Source: Sideroxyarcus sp.
Lineage (GTDB): Bacteria; Pseudomonadota; Gammaproteobacteria; Burkholderiales; Gallionellaceae
DNA: 47,562 nucleotides
Assembly (NCBI GenBank): GCA_030652215.1
Contig: JAUSBC010000062.1
Span: 1 to 47,562 of the forward strand
Direction of reading: 5' to 3'
A program made the translations under genes and the position numbers. The notes beneath the pieces are model-generated. The model saw only the letters and a program-made list of their open reading frames with translations. It was not told where the DNA came from and did no database searches. Positions 8,739 through 16,680 of the stretch are shown in pieces. The number at the start of each line of letters is the position of its first letter. Position 1 is the first letter of the stretch.

Positions 8739-11192
8739 ATGAAGAGATTATTTTCAGCGTTCATTCAGCGGCTGACATTCCAGCGCCAACTCAGCATCAC
8801 AGTTACGCTCGGCATTCTTTTTCTGGCATTGCTTTCTTCCACCGTTGGGTCCTGGCAGGTCAACGAGCGGGTGCGCCACGACCTGATACAGCAGGGGCAG
8901 CACATTACCGAAAACTTGGCGCGGCAAAGCTCGCTGGCGCTGGTCTATTCTTCCGCCGACAACGCGGATGGCGTGGTCAACGCAACCATGGCGTTTCCCG
9001 GCGTAATCGGCGTGGAGATACGCCATAACAACGGTCATGTGCTTTTGGCGCGCGGCAACAACAACACGAGCAGTTTCCTCGCGCAAAACGAAGAACGGCC
9101 CGAAGGCCTGCAGGCAGCCGCCATGCTGGATGCCGAAAGTTACAGTGCATGGCACTTCGCCGCGCCGGTATATTCGCAGCCCGCGCTGGAGTCTCCGTTC
9201 GGCGAAGCGGCGGTGCCCGAGCTGCTCGGCCACGTATCGGTGGTGATGAGCAAGTCGGCGCTGATCCGGATGACCACGGATATTTTCATGACCAACCTGG
9301 CTTCGTCGTTTTCCTTCGCGCTGCTGTTCCTGCTGCTGATCCGCTACCTCACCCGCAGCATGGCGCGACCGCTCGAGCAACTCTCGAACAGCATGGAGCG
9401 CGCGCAACACGGCGAATCGCTGGTGCGCGCCGAACCCGGCGGCCCCAGGGATATTGCCGAAATGGCGCATGCCTTCAACAGCATGATGGAGGTGCAGGAA
9501 GAACGCGAAGCAGCCTTGCGCATTGCCGCCATTGCTTTCGAGACCGAGGAAGGCATGATGGTGACCGACGAGCACGCAATCATCATTCAGGTCAACCAGG
9601 CGTTCACCCAGCTTACCGGTTACAGCGCCGAGGATGCGATAGGCAGAAACCCGTCCATGCTCAAGTCCGACCGCCAGGACCCGGAATTTTTCCAGCGCAT
9701 GTGGGACAGCCTGCGTCTGACCAACAGTTGGCAGGGGGAAATCTGGAACAAGCGCAAGAACGGCGAGATATATCCGGAATGGCTGAACATCACGGCGGTG
9801 GTCGGCAAGGACGGCAAGGTCACCAACTATGTCGGTGCGTTCATTGACTTCACCGAGCGCAAGAAGGCTGAAAGCGAAATTTACAATCTCGCTTTCTACG
9901 ATCCGCTTAGCCAACTGCCCAACCGCCGCATGCTGCTGGACCGGTTGCGCCAGGCCGTCGCAACGGGCGTGCGCAACCAGACCGGTGGCGCGCTGCTGTT
10001 CATCGATCTCGACAATTTCAAAACCCTGAACGATACCAAGGGCCACGGCATTGGCGACCTGATGCTGGTCGAAGTGTCCAAGCGCCTGCAGGAATGCGTG
10101 CGCGAGGGCGATACCGTGGCGCGTTTCGGCGGGGACGAATTCGTGCTGTTGCTGGAGGGCTTGAGCGAAGAAAGAACGCATGCCGCAGTGCAGGCGCGCG
10201 GTGTGGGCGAAAAAGTGCTGGAAGTGCTTAGCCAGCCCTACCTGCTGGAAGGCAACGAGTTCCACAGTTCATCGAGCATGGGCATCACCCTGTTCGTCGA
10301 TTACAGAGAGAAGCTTGACGAATTGCTCAAGCAGGCCGACACGGCCATGTACGAAGCGAAGAAGTCCGGACGCAACACCTTGCGCTTCTTCGACCCGGTG
10401 ATGCAGGAAGAGCTGGAAGTCCGCGCTCAACTGGAAGCCGGCTTGCGCGAAGCGCTGCGTAAGCAGGAATTCCGGCTCTATTACCAGATGCAGGTCGACC
10501 ATAACGGGCACATCATGGGCGCGGAAGTCCTGCTGCGTTGGGTGCATCCGGAACGGGGCCTGATCTCGCCCATGCAATTCATCCCGCTGGCGGAAGAAAC
10601 CGGGCTCATCCTGCCGATCGGCCGCTGGGTGCTGGAAAGTGCTTGCCACCAAATCAAGTCATGGGAAGCGGACCGCCACACTTGCGATTTACAGCTTGCC
10701 GTCAACGTCAGCGGCCGCCAGTTCCGCCAGGCGGACTTTGTTGCACAAGTCAGCGAAGTCATCGAACGTACCAATATCAATCCGCTGCTGCTCAAACTGG
10801 AACTGACCGAGAGCATCGTGCTTGACGATGTTCCCGACACCATCGCCAAGATGCAGGCGCTCAGGCAGATCGGGGTGAGTTTCGCGATGGACGATTTCGG
10901 CACCGGCTATTCGTCGCTGTCGTATCTGACCCAGTTGCCGCTCAACCAGCTCAAGATCGACCAATCTTTTGTGCGCCACATCGGTTCCAAATCTTCGGAT
11001 GCAACCATCATTCAAACCATCATCGGCATGGCCAATAACCTGTGTATGGAAGTCATCGCCGAAGGCGTGGAAACGCAAGAACAGCGCGATTTTCTGGAAG
11101 CGAACGGTTGCATGCTTTATCAGGGCTACCTGTTCAGCATGCCCGTGCCTATCGAGGAATTTGATGTCCTGCTGAGTGCGCAGCGGTATTGA
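8739..11192 (+). CDS. Membrane PAS-GGDEF-EAL c-di-GMP protein
   Basis: A bifunctional-type c-di-GMP synthase/phosphodiesterase of 817 aa in the inner membrane. TM1 is near residues 19-37, then a periplasmic sensor of about 150 residues, TM2 near 187-205, a HAMP-like segment, a PAS domain (FETEEGMMVTDEHAII...), GGDEF with an intact RFGGDEF (about 461-467), and an EAL domain. The EAL signature reads EVLLRW (about 596), a common Val variant, and the rest is intact: NVSGRQFRQADF, ELTESIVLDD, MDDFGTGYSSLSYL, LKIDQSFV, AEGVETQEQ. Both activities are therefore plausible. It is transcribed with the upstream periplasmic binding protein, which probably docks on its periplasmic domain and sets the output. 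It ends facing a convergent thioesterase gene across an inverted repeat. Confidence 0.93.
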   Translation: MKRLFSAFIQRLTFQRQLSITVTLGILFLALLSSTVGSWQVNERVRHDLIQQGQHITENLARQSSLALVYSSADNADGVVNATMAFPGVIGVEIRHNNGHVLLARGNNNTSSFLAQNEERPEGLQAAAMLDAESYSAWHFAAPVYSQPALESPFGEAAVPELLGHVSVVMSKSALIRMTTDIFMTNLASSFSFALLFLLLIRYLTRSMARPLEQLSNSMERAQHGESLVRAEPGGPRDIAEMAHAFNSMMEVQEEREAALRIAAIAFETEEGMMVTDEHAIIIQVNQAFTQLTGYSAEDAIGRNPSMLKSDRQDPEFFQRMWDSLRLTNSWQGEIWNKRKNGEIYPEWLNITAVVGKDGKVTNYVGAFIDFTERKKAESEIYNLAFYDPLSQLPNRRMLLDRLRQAVATGVRNQTGGALLFIDLDNFKTLNDTKGHGIGDLMLVEVSKRLQECVREGDTVARFGGDEFVLLLEGLSEERTHAAVQARGVGEKVLEVLSQPYLLEGNEFHSSSSMGITLFVDYREKLDELLKQADTAMYEAKKSGRNTLRFFDPVMQEELEVRAQLEAGLREALRKQEFRLYYQMQVDHNGHIMGAEVLLRWVHPERGLISPMQFIPLAEETGLILPIGRWVLESACHQIKSWEADRHTCDLQLAVNVSGRQFRQADFVAQVSEVIERTNINPLLLKLELTESIVLDDVPDTIAKMQALRQIGVSFAMDDFGTGYSSLSYLTQLPLNQLKIDQSFVRHIGSKSSDATIIQTIIGMANNLCMEVIAEGVETQEQRDFLEANGCMLYQGYLFSMPVPIEEFDVLLSAQRY

Positions 11193-11203
11193 GCGATCCG
11201 TGT

Positions 11204-11369
11204 TTTAAACCAAACATTCCATTATCCGATTCATTCCCTCCCCCTTGCAGGGGGAGGGCTAGGGAGGGGGTAGAAAAGCTGGATTTCCACAACTCTACCC
11301 CCATCCTAACCTTCCCCCCTGCAAGGGGGAAGGAACTGACTCTGCCCTAATGGATAATTTGGGTTTAAA
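11204..11369. repeat. Large imperfect inverted repeat with internal hairpins (MITE-like / bidirectional terminator)
   Basis: The ends are TTTAAACC (11204) and its complement ending at 11369. Inside, a left half (CCCTCCCCCTTGCAGGGGGAG... GGGAGGGGGTAGA) is mirrored by a right half (TCTACCCCCATCC...CCCCCTGCAAGGGGG). Each half also folds on itself. It fills the gap between convergent genes and its right end covers the stop codon of the thioesterase gene (11365-11367). A similarly built GC-rich repeat lies inside mutL (42273-42313). Confidence 0.75.
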
Positions 11370-11808
11370 GAATGACAGCGACGAAGTCGCCTTCGAATTC
11401 CCCGGTCTTCCGACCTTCGCAATTCAATACTGCCGCTATGCTGATGCGGGCGCGTTTGTACTTCACCAACATGGCGAGAAAGCGCTGCCATTTTTCCGGA
11501 GCGGGGGAGACGGCTTCGGCCGTGAATTCGCCCGTGATGGGCAATTCATAGCTCATGCCGCTCTTCTGCACCACGAGATCGGCTTCGATATTTGCATCCA
11601 GCATCGCGACATGCAGCAATCCCCAGGCGGAGAGAACGGCGACGGCAGCCGCGCTGCCGCCAAAGACGGTGCCGTGATGGTTGGTGTTGGGGGCCAGCGG
11701 TGCTTTCAGGCGCACGACTAGCGGCGTGGCGGTTTCGACTTCCACAGCCATCGCTTTGGACAGCGGAATATGTTCGTGGAAATAATCCTGTAACGCTTGG
11801 GGCGTCAT
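11365..11808 (-). CDS. Hotdog-fold thioesterase-like protein (YiiD C-terminal family)
   Basis: A 147-aa small protein beginning MTPQALQDYFHEHIPLSKAMAVEV, with the hotdog-family segment NTNHHGTVFGGSAAAVAVLSAWG in the middle and FTAEAVSPAPEKWQRFLAMLVKYKRARI towards the end. This resembles the putative thioesterase domain found alone or at the C-terminus of YiiD. The start ATG 11808 lies eight bases after the folD stop, so it is the last gene of ppa-folD-thioesterase. A longer upstream frame exists but runs inside folD and is not coding. The substrate is unknown (an acyl-CoA in this fold). The final codons lie in the terminal arm of an inverted repeat. Confidence 0.82.
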   Translation of the reverse strand: MTPQALQDYFHEHIPLSKAMAVEVETATPLVVRLKAPLAPNTNHHGTVFGGSAAAVAVLSAWGLLHVAMLDANIEADLVVQKSGMSYELPITGEFTAEAVSPAPEKWQRFLAMLVKYKRARISIAAVLNCEGRKTGEFEGDFVAVIL

Positions 11809-11816
11809 CGCCGAGT

Positions 11817-12671
11817 CTATTTTCCCGCTGCGCGTTCTGCCGATTGCACCGTGTTGGCAACCAGCATGGTGATGGTCATGGGGCCAACGCCGCCGGGAAC
11901 GGGGGTGATCCAGCCCGCGACTTCCTTCGCGGATTCGAAATCCACATCGCCGCACAGCTTGCCGTTTTCCATGCGGTTAATGCCCACGTCGATGACCGCA
12001 GCGCCCGGCTTGATCATGTCGCCGGTGATCATTTTTGCTTTGCCGGTGGCGACCACGAGGATGTCGGCGTCGCGCGTGAACTTGGCGAGGTCAACTGTCT
12101 TGGAAGTGCAGATGGTGACGGTGGCATTGTGCTGCAGCAGCAACAGCGCCATCGGCTTGCCGACGATGTTGCTGCGGCCGATTACCACTGCATGCTTGCC
12201 TTCGATGGAAACACCGCTCTTCTGCAACAGCACCAGCGAACCGTAAGGCGTGCAGGGCGCGAAGCGCATGTTGCCGGTTGCCAGCGCGCCCACGTTGAGC
12301 GGGTGGAAGCCGTCGACATCCTTGTCCGGGCTGATGGCGTTGAGAATCTTGTCGCTGTTGATGTGCTTGGGCACCGGCAGTTGCACCAGCAGGCCGTGTA
12401 TCTTCGGGTCGGCATTCAATGCGGCGATCTTCGCCAGCAACGCGGCTTCGCTGGTGTCGGCAGGCAGGGCGACGTGTTCGGAATGCAAGCCCAGCTCGGC
12501 ACAGGCTTTCACCTTGTTGGCGACATACACTATGGAGGCCGGGTCTTCGCCGACGATGATGACCGCCAGACCGGGCGTGATGCCGCGCGCTTTCAATGCA
12601 TCGGCGCGCACTTTCCATTCGGCGCGAACTTCCTGTGCAATGGTCTTGCCGTCAATGATGCGAGCGGTCAT
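11817..12671 (-). CDS. folD: Bifunctional methylenetetrahydrofolate dehydrogenase / methenyltetrahydrofolate cyclohydrolase
   Basis: Cytosolic one-carbon enzyme interconverting 5,10-methylene-, methenyl- and 10-formyl-tetrahydrofolate with NADP+. Full length at 284 aa. Visible landmarks are [18 protein letters not shown] (catalytic Tyr and Lys region), [23 protein letters not shown] (catalytic Asp), the nucleotide-binding [12 protein letters not shown] and the C-terminal [14 protein letters not shown]. The start ATG 12671 has a GGGAGAA site. It is 18 bases downstream of ppa and eight upstream of the thioesterase gene, indicating one transcript. Confidence 0.98.
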   Translation of the reverse strand: MTARIIDGKTIAQEVRAEWKVRADALKARGITPGLAVIIVGEDPASIVYVANKVKACAELGLHSEHVALPADTSEAALLAKIAALNADPKIHGLLVQLPVPKHINSDKILNAISPDKDVDGFHPLNVGALATGNMRFAPCTPYGSLVLLQKSGVSIEGKHAVVIGRSNIVGKPMALLLLQHNATVTICTSKTVDLAKFTRDADILVVATGKAKMITGDMIKPGAAVIDVGINRMENGKLCGDVDFESAKEVAGWITPVPGGVGPMTITMLVANTVQSAERAAGK

Positions 12672-12689
12672 CGTGTTCTCCCGGTGAAA

Positions 12690-13238
12690 TTAGAACTGAG
12701 GTTTGTCGGCGGCGTTCGCGTAGTTCGCCACGCCTTCCATGATTTCCTTGCATGCCGATTCCACGCCTTCCCCGCCGCCGATCTTGACCCACTTGTTGGG
12801 CTCCAGGTCTTTGTAGTGCGCGAAGAAATGCTCGATCTGCTTCAGGGTGATCTCGGGCAATTGTGTGTAGTCCTTCAGGCCGCGATACAGGGTGGAGAGT
12901 TTGTCCACGGGCACGGCCAGCACTTTGGCATCGAAACCGGATTCGTCTTCCATTTTCAGCACGCACAGCGGGCGGCAGCGCACCACGACGCCGCTGTTCA
13001 GCGGAACGGGGGTGATGACCAGCACGTCCACGGGATCGCCGTCGTCGGACAATGTGTGCGGGATGTAGCCGTAGTTGCAGGGATAGTGCATCGCGGTGTT
13101 CATGAAGCGATCCACGAAGATGGCGCCGGATTCCTTGTCCACTTCGTACTTCACGGGCTCGCCGTGCATCGGGATCTCGATGATGACGTTGAAGTCGTTG
13201 GGAAGGTCTTTGCCGGAGGGGACTTTGTTCAAGCTCAT
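12690..13238 (-). CDS. ppa: Soluble inorganic pyrophosphatase (family I)
   Basis: Cytosolic Mg2+-dependent hydrolysis of PPi to two phosphates, pulling biosynthetic reactions forward. The 182-aa length and the signature [10 protein letters not shown], the [14 protein letters not shown] active-site run, KVLAVPVDK and [16 protein letters not shown] identify family I. It heads ppa-folD-thioesterase and has a good sigma-70-like promoter at 13276-13303. It coexists in the window with a membrane H+-pyrophosphatase and a PPi-dependent phosphofructokinase, so PPi is both hydrolysed and conserved as an energy source in this organism. Confidence 0.98.
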   Translation of the reverse strand: MSLNKVPSGKDLPNDFNVIIEIPMHGEPVKYEVDKESGAIFVDRFMNTAMHYPCNYGYIPHTLSDDGDPVDVLVITPVPLNSGVVVRCRPLCVLKMEDESGFDAKVLAVPVDKLSTLYRGLKDYTQLPEITLKQIEHFFAHYKDLEPNKWVKIGGGEGVESACKEIMEGVANYANAADKPQF

Positions 13239-13275
13239 GATGCGACGCCTTTATTGTGAAAATTGAAAGGCGCGC

Positions 13276-13303
13276 ATTGTATCACCGGGCGGCAGTCTGC
13301 CAA
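13276..13303 (-). promoter_or_regulatory. Sigma-70-like promoter for ppa
   Basis: On the minus strand a TTGGCA (-35, 13303-13298) and TACAAT (-10, 13281-13276) are separated by 16 bases, each one mismatch from consensus. They lie about 40 bases upstream of the ppa ATG. The -35 sits in the loop of the hairpin that follows the upstream OYE gene. Confidence 0.6.
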
Positions 13304-13317
13304 AGACGGCCGCCCGG
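13285..13317 (-). terminator. Hairpin after the OYE gene
   Basis: CCGGGCGGC...GTCT pairs with AGAC...GCCGCCCGG, a stem of 12 or more pairs just after the OYE stop. There is no clear U-run on the minus strand, so it may be a weak terminator or a 3'-end stabiliser. It overlaps the ppa promoter. Confidence 0.5.
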
Positions 13318-13329
13318 AGCCGTTACGAA

Positions 13330-14397
13330 TTAATAATCGGTATAGCCCTTCTCGCCGGGGGTATAGAACGTGGCGAAATCGGGCGCGGTCAGCGCGGCAC
13401 CGTTTTGCAGCTTCTGTACCAGGTCCGGGTTGGAGATGAACGGACGGCCGAATGCCACCAGGTCGCCGCGCTGTGCGTCGAGGTCGGCATTGGCGCGCGC
13501 CGCATCGTACCCGCCGGAGAGGATGTACTTGCCCTTGAAGTTAACGCGAATCTTGGCTTTCAGTTCGGGGCTGACTTCAGGTGCGCCCATCGAACTGTGA
13601 TCCACGATGTGGATGTAAACCAGGCCGACGTTGTTCAATTCCTCGATCAGGCGCAGATACAGGGCATCCATCTTGGCATCCGGCACCGTGCCGTTGAACG
13701 CACCGTAGGGCGAAATGCGCATTCCCACGCGATCCGCGCCGATGGCGGCGGCGGAAGCCTTGGCTACTTCCACGGCGAAACGGATGCGGTTCTCGACACT
13801 GCCGCCCCATTTGTCCGTGCGTTGGTTGGCGGCGGTATTCAGGAACTGGTCGATCAGATAGCCGTTGGCGCCGTGCAGCTCGACGCCGTCGAACCCGGCT
13901 TCGATGGCGCGCCTGGAAGCGTTGGCATATTCGGCAATTGCCTCGGCGATATCGGCCTCGTTCATTTCTTCGGGCGCCGGGTGCGCCTGCATGCCGTTGC
14001 TGTCGGTCCACATCTCACCCGGCGCTACGACGGCAGATGGAGCAACGATCCTGCTTTCTGGCGCCATGTTGGCGGGGTGGCTGATGCGTCCGGTGTGCAT
14101 CAATTGCACGAATATCTTGCCGCCTGCGGCATGCACGCCTTCGGTCACGCGTTTCCAGCCTTGTACTTGTGCATCGTTGAACAGGCCGGGGATGCGTGCA
14201 TAGCCAAGACCGTTGGGCGAGGGCGATGTGCCTTCAGTGATGATCAGTCCCGCGTCGGCGCGCAGTCTGTAATATTTTTCCATGAGTTCGTTCGGCACAT
14301 TGCCGGTGGCACGGCTGCGCGTCAGCGGCGCCATGACGATGCGGTTTTTCAATTGCAGCTTGCCGAGTGTGGCGGGGGCGAATAGGGTAGGGCTCAT
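13330..14397 (-). CDS. Old yellow enzyme family FMN ene-reductase (NemA-like)
   Basis: A 355-aa single-domain TIM-barrel flavoprotein reducing activated C=C bonds (enones, maleimides, nitro-esters) with NAD(P)H. Visible are NRIVMAPLTRSRA at the N-terminus, VQLMHTGRISHPAN, the active-site VELHGANGYLIDQFLN, KWGGSVENRIRF and the FMN-phosphate region ILSGGYDAARA...LVAFGRPFISNPDLV. This matches the NemA/alkene reductase class in length and motif order. An AGGA site precedes ATG 14397. It is the last gene of the pirin-YceI-YceI-OYE run, after a GC-rich hairpin. Together with pirin and the LysR gene the context suggests response to electrophile or quinone stress. Confidence 0.95.
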   Translation of the reverse strand: MSPTLFAPATLGKLQLKNRIVMAPLTRSRATGNVPNELMEKYYRLRADAGLIITEGTSPSPNGLGYARIPGLFNDAQVQGWKRVTEGVHAAGGKIFVQLMHTGRISHPANMAPESRIVAPSAVVAPGEMWTDSNGMQAHPAPEEMNEADIAEAIAEYANASRRAIEAGFDGVELHGANGYLIDQFLNTAANQRTDKWGGSVENRIRFAVEVAKASAAAIGADRVGMRISPYGAFNGTVPDAKMDALYLRLIEELNNVGLVYIHIVDHSSMGAPEVSPELKAKIRVNFKGKYILSGGYDAARANADLDAQRGDLVAFGRPFISNPDLVQKLQNGAALTAPDFATFYTPGEKGYTDY

Positions 14398-14423
14398 TTT
14401 GTTTTCCTGGATAAATTGAAACG

Positions 14424-14449
14424 GCCCCCCGCCCGATCGGACGGGGGGC
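14424..14449 (-). promoter_or_regulatory. GC-rich intercistronic hairpin
   Basis: GCCCCCCG (14424-14431) pairs perfectly with CGGGGGGC (14442-14449), and the centre CCGATCGG is itself palindromic. It sits between the YceI stop and the OYE ribosome site without a T-run, so it may limit read-through or mark an RNA processing site. Confidence 0.5.
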
Positions 14450-14455
14450 GTTGAA

Positions 14456-15022
14456 TTACTGCTTCATGGCCTCAACCGGTATGGTCAGCGTCACTTCGTC
14501 GCTTACGTGCGGCGTGTATTTGGCCATGTTGAAATCCGAGCGCTTCACCTGCACCGTGGCGTTCGCACCGCACGCGTCTTTTTTGGCAATCGGATGCGGC
14601 ATGCACAAGAAAGAGGTAATGGCGAGCGTGACCGGCTTGGTGATGCCCTTGATCGTCAGGTTGCCTTCCACCGCGACCGGTTTGTCGCCGTCGAATCGCA
14701 TCTTGGTCGACTTGAAGGTGATGGTGGGATACACATCCGTGTCGAAAAAGTCGGCTGCCTGGATATGCCCGTTGAACACCGAAGAACCGGTATTGACCGA
14801 CTTCGCATCGATTACCACATCCACAGCTCCGGTCTTGGCCTCGCGATCCAGTTTGATCGTGCCGGAGGCTGCATCGAACCGGCTCGACTGGGTGGAGTAG
14901 CCGAAGTGGCTGTACTCGAAGCGGGGTTTGGTGTGGTTGTTGTCGAGCACGTAAGTTTCTGTGGCGGCATTGGCGGCGGTAGACAATGCGGCGATCAAAC
15001 TAATGGCAAGTATTCTGTTCAT
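14456..15022 (-). CDS. YceI-family periplasmic lipocalin-like protein
   Basis: A 188-aa exported protein with signal peptide MNRILAISLIAALSTAANA. YceI landmarks are YVLDNNHTKPRFEYSHFG, FDAASGTIKLDREAKTGAVDVVIDAKSVNTG, FFDTDVYPTITFKSTKM, VEGNLTIKGITKPVTL and the end segment MAKYTPHVSDEVTLTIPVEA. The fold binds isoprenoid-type lipids such as ubiquinone precursors in known members. ATG 15022 is chosen for the signal peptide and its AAGGAGAA site; a longer frame upstream is not supported. It is the second of two adjacent YceI genes (32 bases apart). Confidence 0.93.
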   Translation of the reverse strand: MNRILAISLIAALSTAANAATETYVLDNNHTKPRFEYSHFGYSTQSSRFDAASGTIKLDREAKTGAVDVVIDAKSVNTGSSVFNGHIQAADFFDTDVYPTITFKSTKMRFDGDKPVAVEGNLTIKGITKPVTLAITSFLCMPHPIAKKDACGANATVQVKRSDFNMAKYTPHVSDEVTLTIPVEAMKQ

Positions 15023-15054
15023 GGTGTTCTCCTTGTGGGTTGATGAAGTGGTGT

Positions 15055-15690
15055 TTATTTTTTGCTGGGTGATGCATTGACTACAACATGAAACATGATC
15101 TTGATTTCGTCCTCGACCGTGCCGACATCGGCCCATATGCCTTCACCGATTCCGTAGTCGAGCCGCTTGATGGCGAAGCTGCCTTCGAATATCCCGCGCG
15201 TTCCGACGGTCCGGAAGGTGACCGGCATCGTCACGTCCCGCGTCCTGCCTTTGATGCTGAGTTTGCCGCTTGCCTCATAGCGATTGCCGCCCAGGGCCTT
15301 GATGCCGGCGGAAGCGAAACTGGCGACGGGAAAAACCGCAGCGTTGAACCACAGTTTTTTCACCACCTCCTCGTTCGCGTCGGCAGAGCCGGCATCAATG
15401 CTGGTAACGTCGATGTCGATATTGGCCCGTGCCAGGGTGGGTTTTGCGGGGTCGAATGCAACACGGGCGGTAAACTTGTCGAACTTGCCGTCCAGTGTCA
15501 CGCCCATTTGCCTGTAGCCGAAAGTGACCGTGCTTTCATTTGTCTGCACCTGATTGAATTCGAGCGCAGAGACATGGCCGACAATCAGCAACAGGCCCAG
15601 CAACAGGGCGGATTGCATCAGGACGGTAAGCGCACTCCTCCCGGCAGGCCGGGGGGCGGTGCGGACGGTGGATAGTGTTCTCGTGTGCAT
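15055..15690 (-). CDS. YceI-family protein with N-terminal signal/membrane segment
   Basis: A 211-aa protein with a positively charged N-terminus followed by a hydrophobic stretch (SALTVLMQSALLLGLLLIVGHVSA), then a diverged YceI domain: FNQVQTNESTVTFGYRQMGVTLDGKFDKF, FDPAKPTLARANIDIDVTSIDAG, LWFNAAVFPVASFASAGIKAL, ASGKLSIKGRTRDVTMPV. A GGGAGA site precedes ATG 15690. It differs clearly from the neighbouring YceI protein, so the pair is an old duplication or two distinct subfamilies. It lies 33 bases after the pirin gene in the same run and may act with a membrane electron-transfer partner such as a b561 cytochrome. That link is only inferred. Confidence 0.9.
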   Translation of the reverse strand: MHTRTLSTVRTAPRPAGRSALTVLMQSALLLGLLLIVGHVSALEFNQVQTNESTVTFGYRQMGVTLDGKFDKFTARVAFDPAKPTLARANIDIDVTSIDAGSADANEEVVKKLWFNAAVFPVASFASAGIKALGGNRYEASGKLSIKGRTRDVTMPVTFRTVGTRGIFEGSFAIKRLDYGIGEGIWADVGTVEDEIKIMFHVVVNASPSKK

Positions 15691-15723
15691 GAGGTCTCCC
15701 GGTTTTAGTCGTTCAATTCCGAT

Positions 15724-16590
15724 TCAGGCGAAATGCCCGTTGCGGTAGTCGTCCAATGCCTGGTGTATCTCTTGCTGTGTGTTCATCACGAACGGCCCGT
15801 ATTGCACGATGGGTTCGTGCAGCGGTTTGCCCGCGACCAGAATCAGGCGCGCGTCGCCCGTGGCGGAAAGCGTGATGCCGTCTGCACCGGGGGTGTTGCT
15901 CAGGATGCCCATGCGCTGGGATTCCACCTCTGTGTCGCCAACCCGCACTGCACCGCGATAGACATAGATGAATGCGTTGTGCGTTTGCGGCAGTGCGGTC
16001 GAAAACGTCGCACCCGCCGGAACATGGATATCGAGGTACAAAGGCTCTGTGGTTTCGCGCGTGACCACGCCCGCCACACCGTTGCTGCTTCCCGCAATCA
16101 CGCGCACGGTGACGTTTTCCCCCGTGATGTATTCGGGAATGGCATCGCTGGGGAAATCTCTATACCACGGCTCGGCCATTTTTGTCTGTGCGGGCAGGTT
16201 GAGCCACAACTGAAAACCTTCCATCGCGCCGTCTTTCTGTTCCGGGATCTCGGAGTGGATTACGCCGCGCCCGGCCGTCATCCACTGCACGCCGCCGTCT
16301 CCCAGCAAGCCTTCGTGTCCCGCGCTGTCTTTATGGCGCATGCGCCCGGCCAGCATGTAGGTGACGGTTTCGAAGCCGCGATGCGGGTGGTCGGGGAAGC
16401 CGGCGATGTAATCGTTGGGATCGTCGCTACCGAACGCGTCCAGCATCAGGAAGGGGTCGAGGCGCTGCTGCAGTTTGCCGGTAAGCACACGTGTGAGGCT
16501 GACGCCCGCGCCGTCCGAGGTGGCGACGCCTTCGACGAGGCGCTCGATGGTGCGCGATTGCTGCAATGTGGTTTGAGTGGCGGTGTTCAC
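15724..16590 (-). CDS. Pirin-family protein
   Basis: A 288-aa bicupin protein. The N-terminal cupin has the metal ligands in FPDHPHRGFETVTYMLAG and in GVIHSEIPE, the standard His-His-His-Glu set for Fe(II) in pirins. Some bacterial pirins are quercetin dioxygenases and others are redox sensors. GTG 16590 (VNTATQTTL...) is preferred because GGAGA lies six bases upstream; ATG 16623 is possible, and the longer frame to 16689 would run into the LysR start. It is transcribed divergently from the LysR gene across an about 90-base gap with a perfect palindrome, and leads the pirin-YceI-YceI-OYE run. Confidence 0.93.
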   Translation of the reverse strand: MNTATQTTLQQSRTIERLVEGVATSDGAGVSLTRVLTGKLQQRLDPFLMLDAFGSDDPNDYIAGFPDHPHRGFETVTYMLAGRMRHKDSAGHEGLLGDGGVQWMTAGRGVIHSEIPEQKDGAMEGFQLWLNLPAQTKMAEPWYRDFPSDAIPEYITGENVTVRVIAGSSNGVAGVVTRETTEPLYLDIHVPAGATFSTALPQTHNAFIYVYRGAVRVGDTEVESQRMGILSNTPGADGITLSATGDARLILVAGKPLHEPIVQYGPFVMNTQQEIHQALDDYRNGHFA

Positions 16591-16658
16591 GGCCGTCTCC
16601 AAAGTTGAGTGAAGTGGTCGCATATTAGGCGTCTCGAAAATATAGATAAAGCCGCGTA

Positions 16659-16679
16659 TTCGGGATAGACTATCCCGAA
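16659..16679. promoter_or_regulatory. Perfect palindrome, candidate LysR operator
   Basis: TTCGGGATA-GAC-TATCCCGAA is a perfect 9-bp inverted repeat ending one base before the LysR ATG (16681) and about 70 bases upstream of the pirin start. Position and symmetry fit autoregulation plus control of the divergent run. It leaves no room for a Shine-Dalgarno site in front of the LysR gene. Confidence 0.6.
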
Positions 16680-16680
16680 A

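Noticed and set aside
8754..10265. Minus-strand open frame of 503 codons opposite the PAS-GGDEF-EAL gene
   Set aside because: Shadow of a confidently identified gene; no motif or ribosome site of its own.
11592..13259. Long plus-strand open frame (555 codons) opposite thioesterase, folD and ppa
   Set aside because: It is antisense to three well-identified genes, its protein is rich in His/Val/Gly/Arg with no domain, and such frames are expected opposite GC-rich genes.
13405..14385. Plus-strand open frame of 326 codons opposite the OYE gene
   Set aside because: Shadow of a clear OYE enzyme; no family features.
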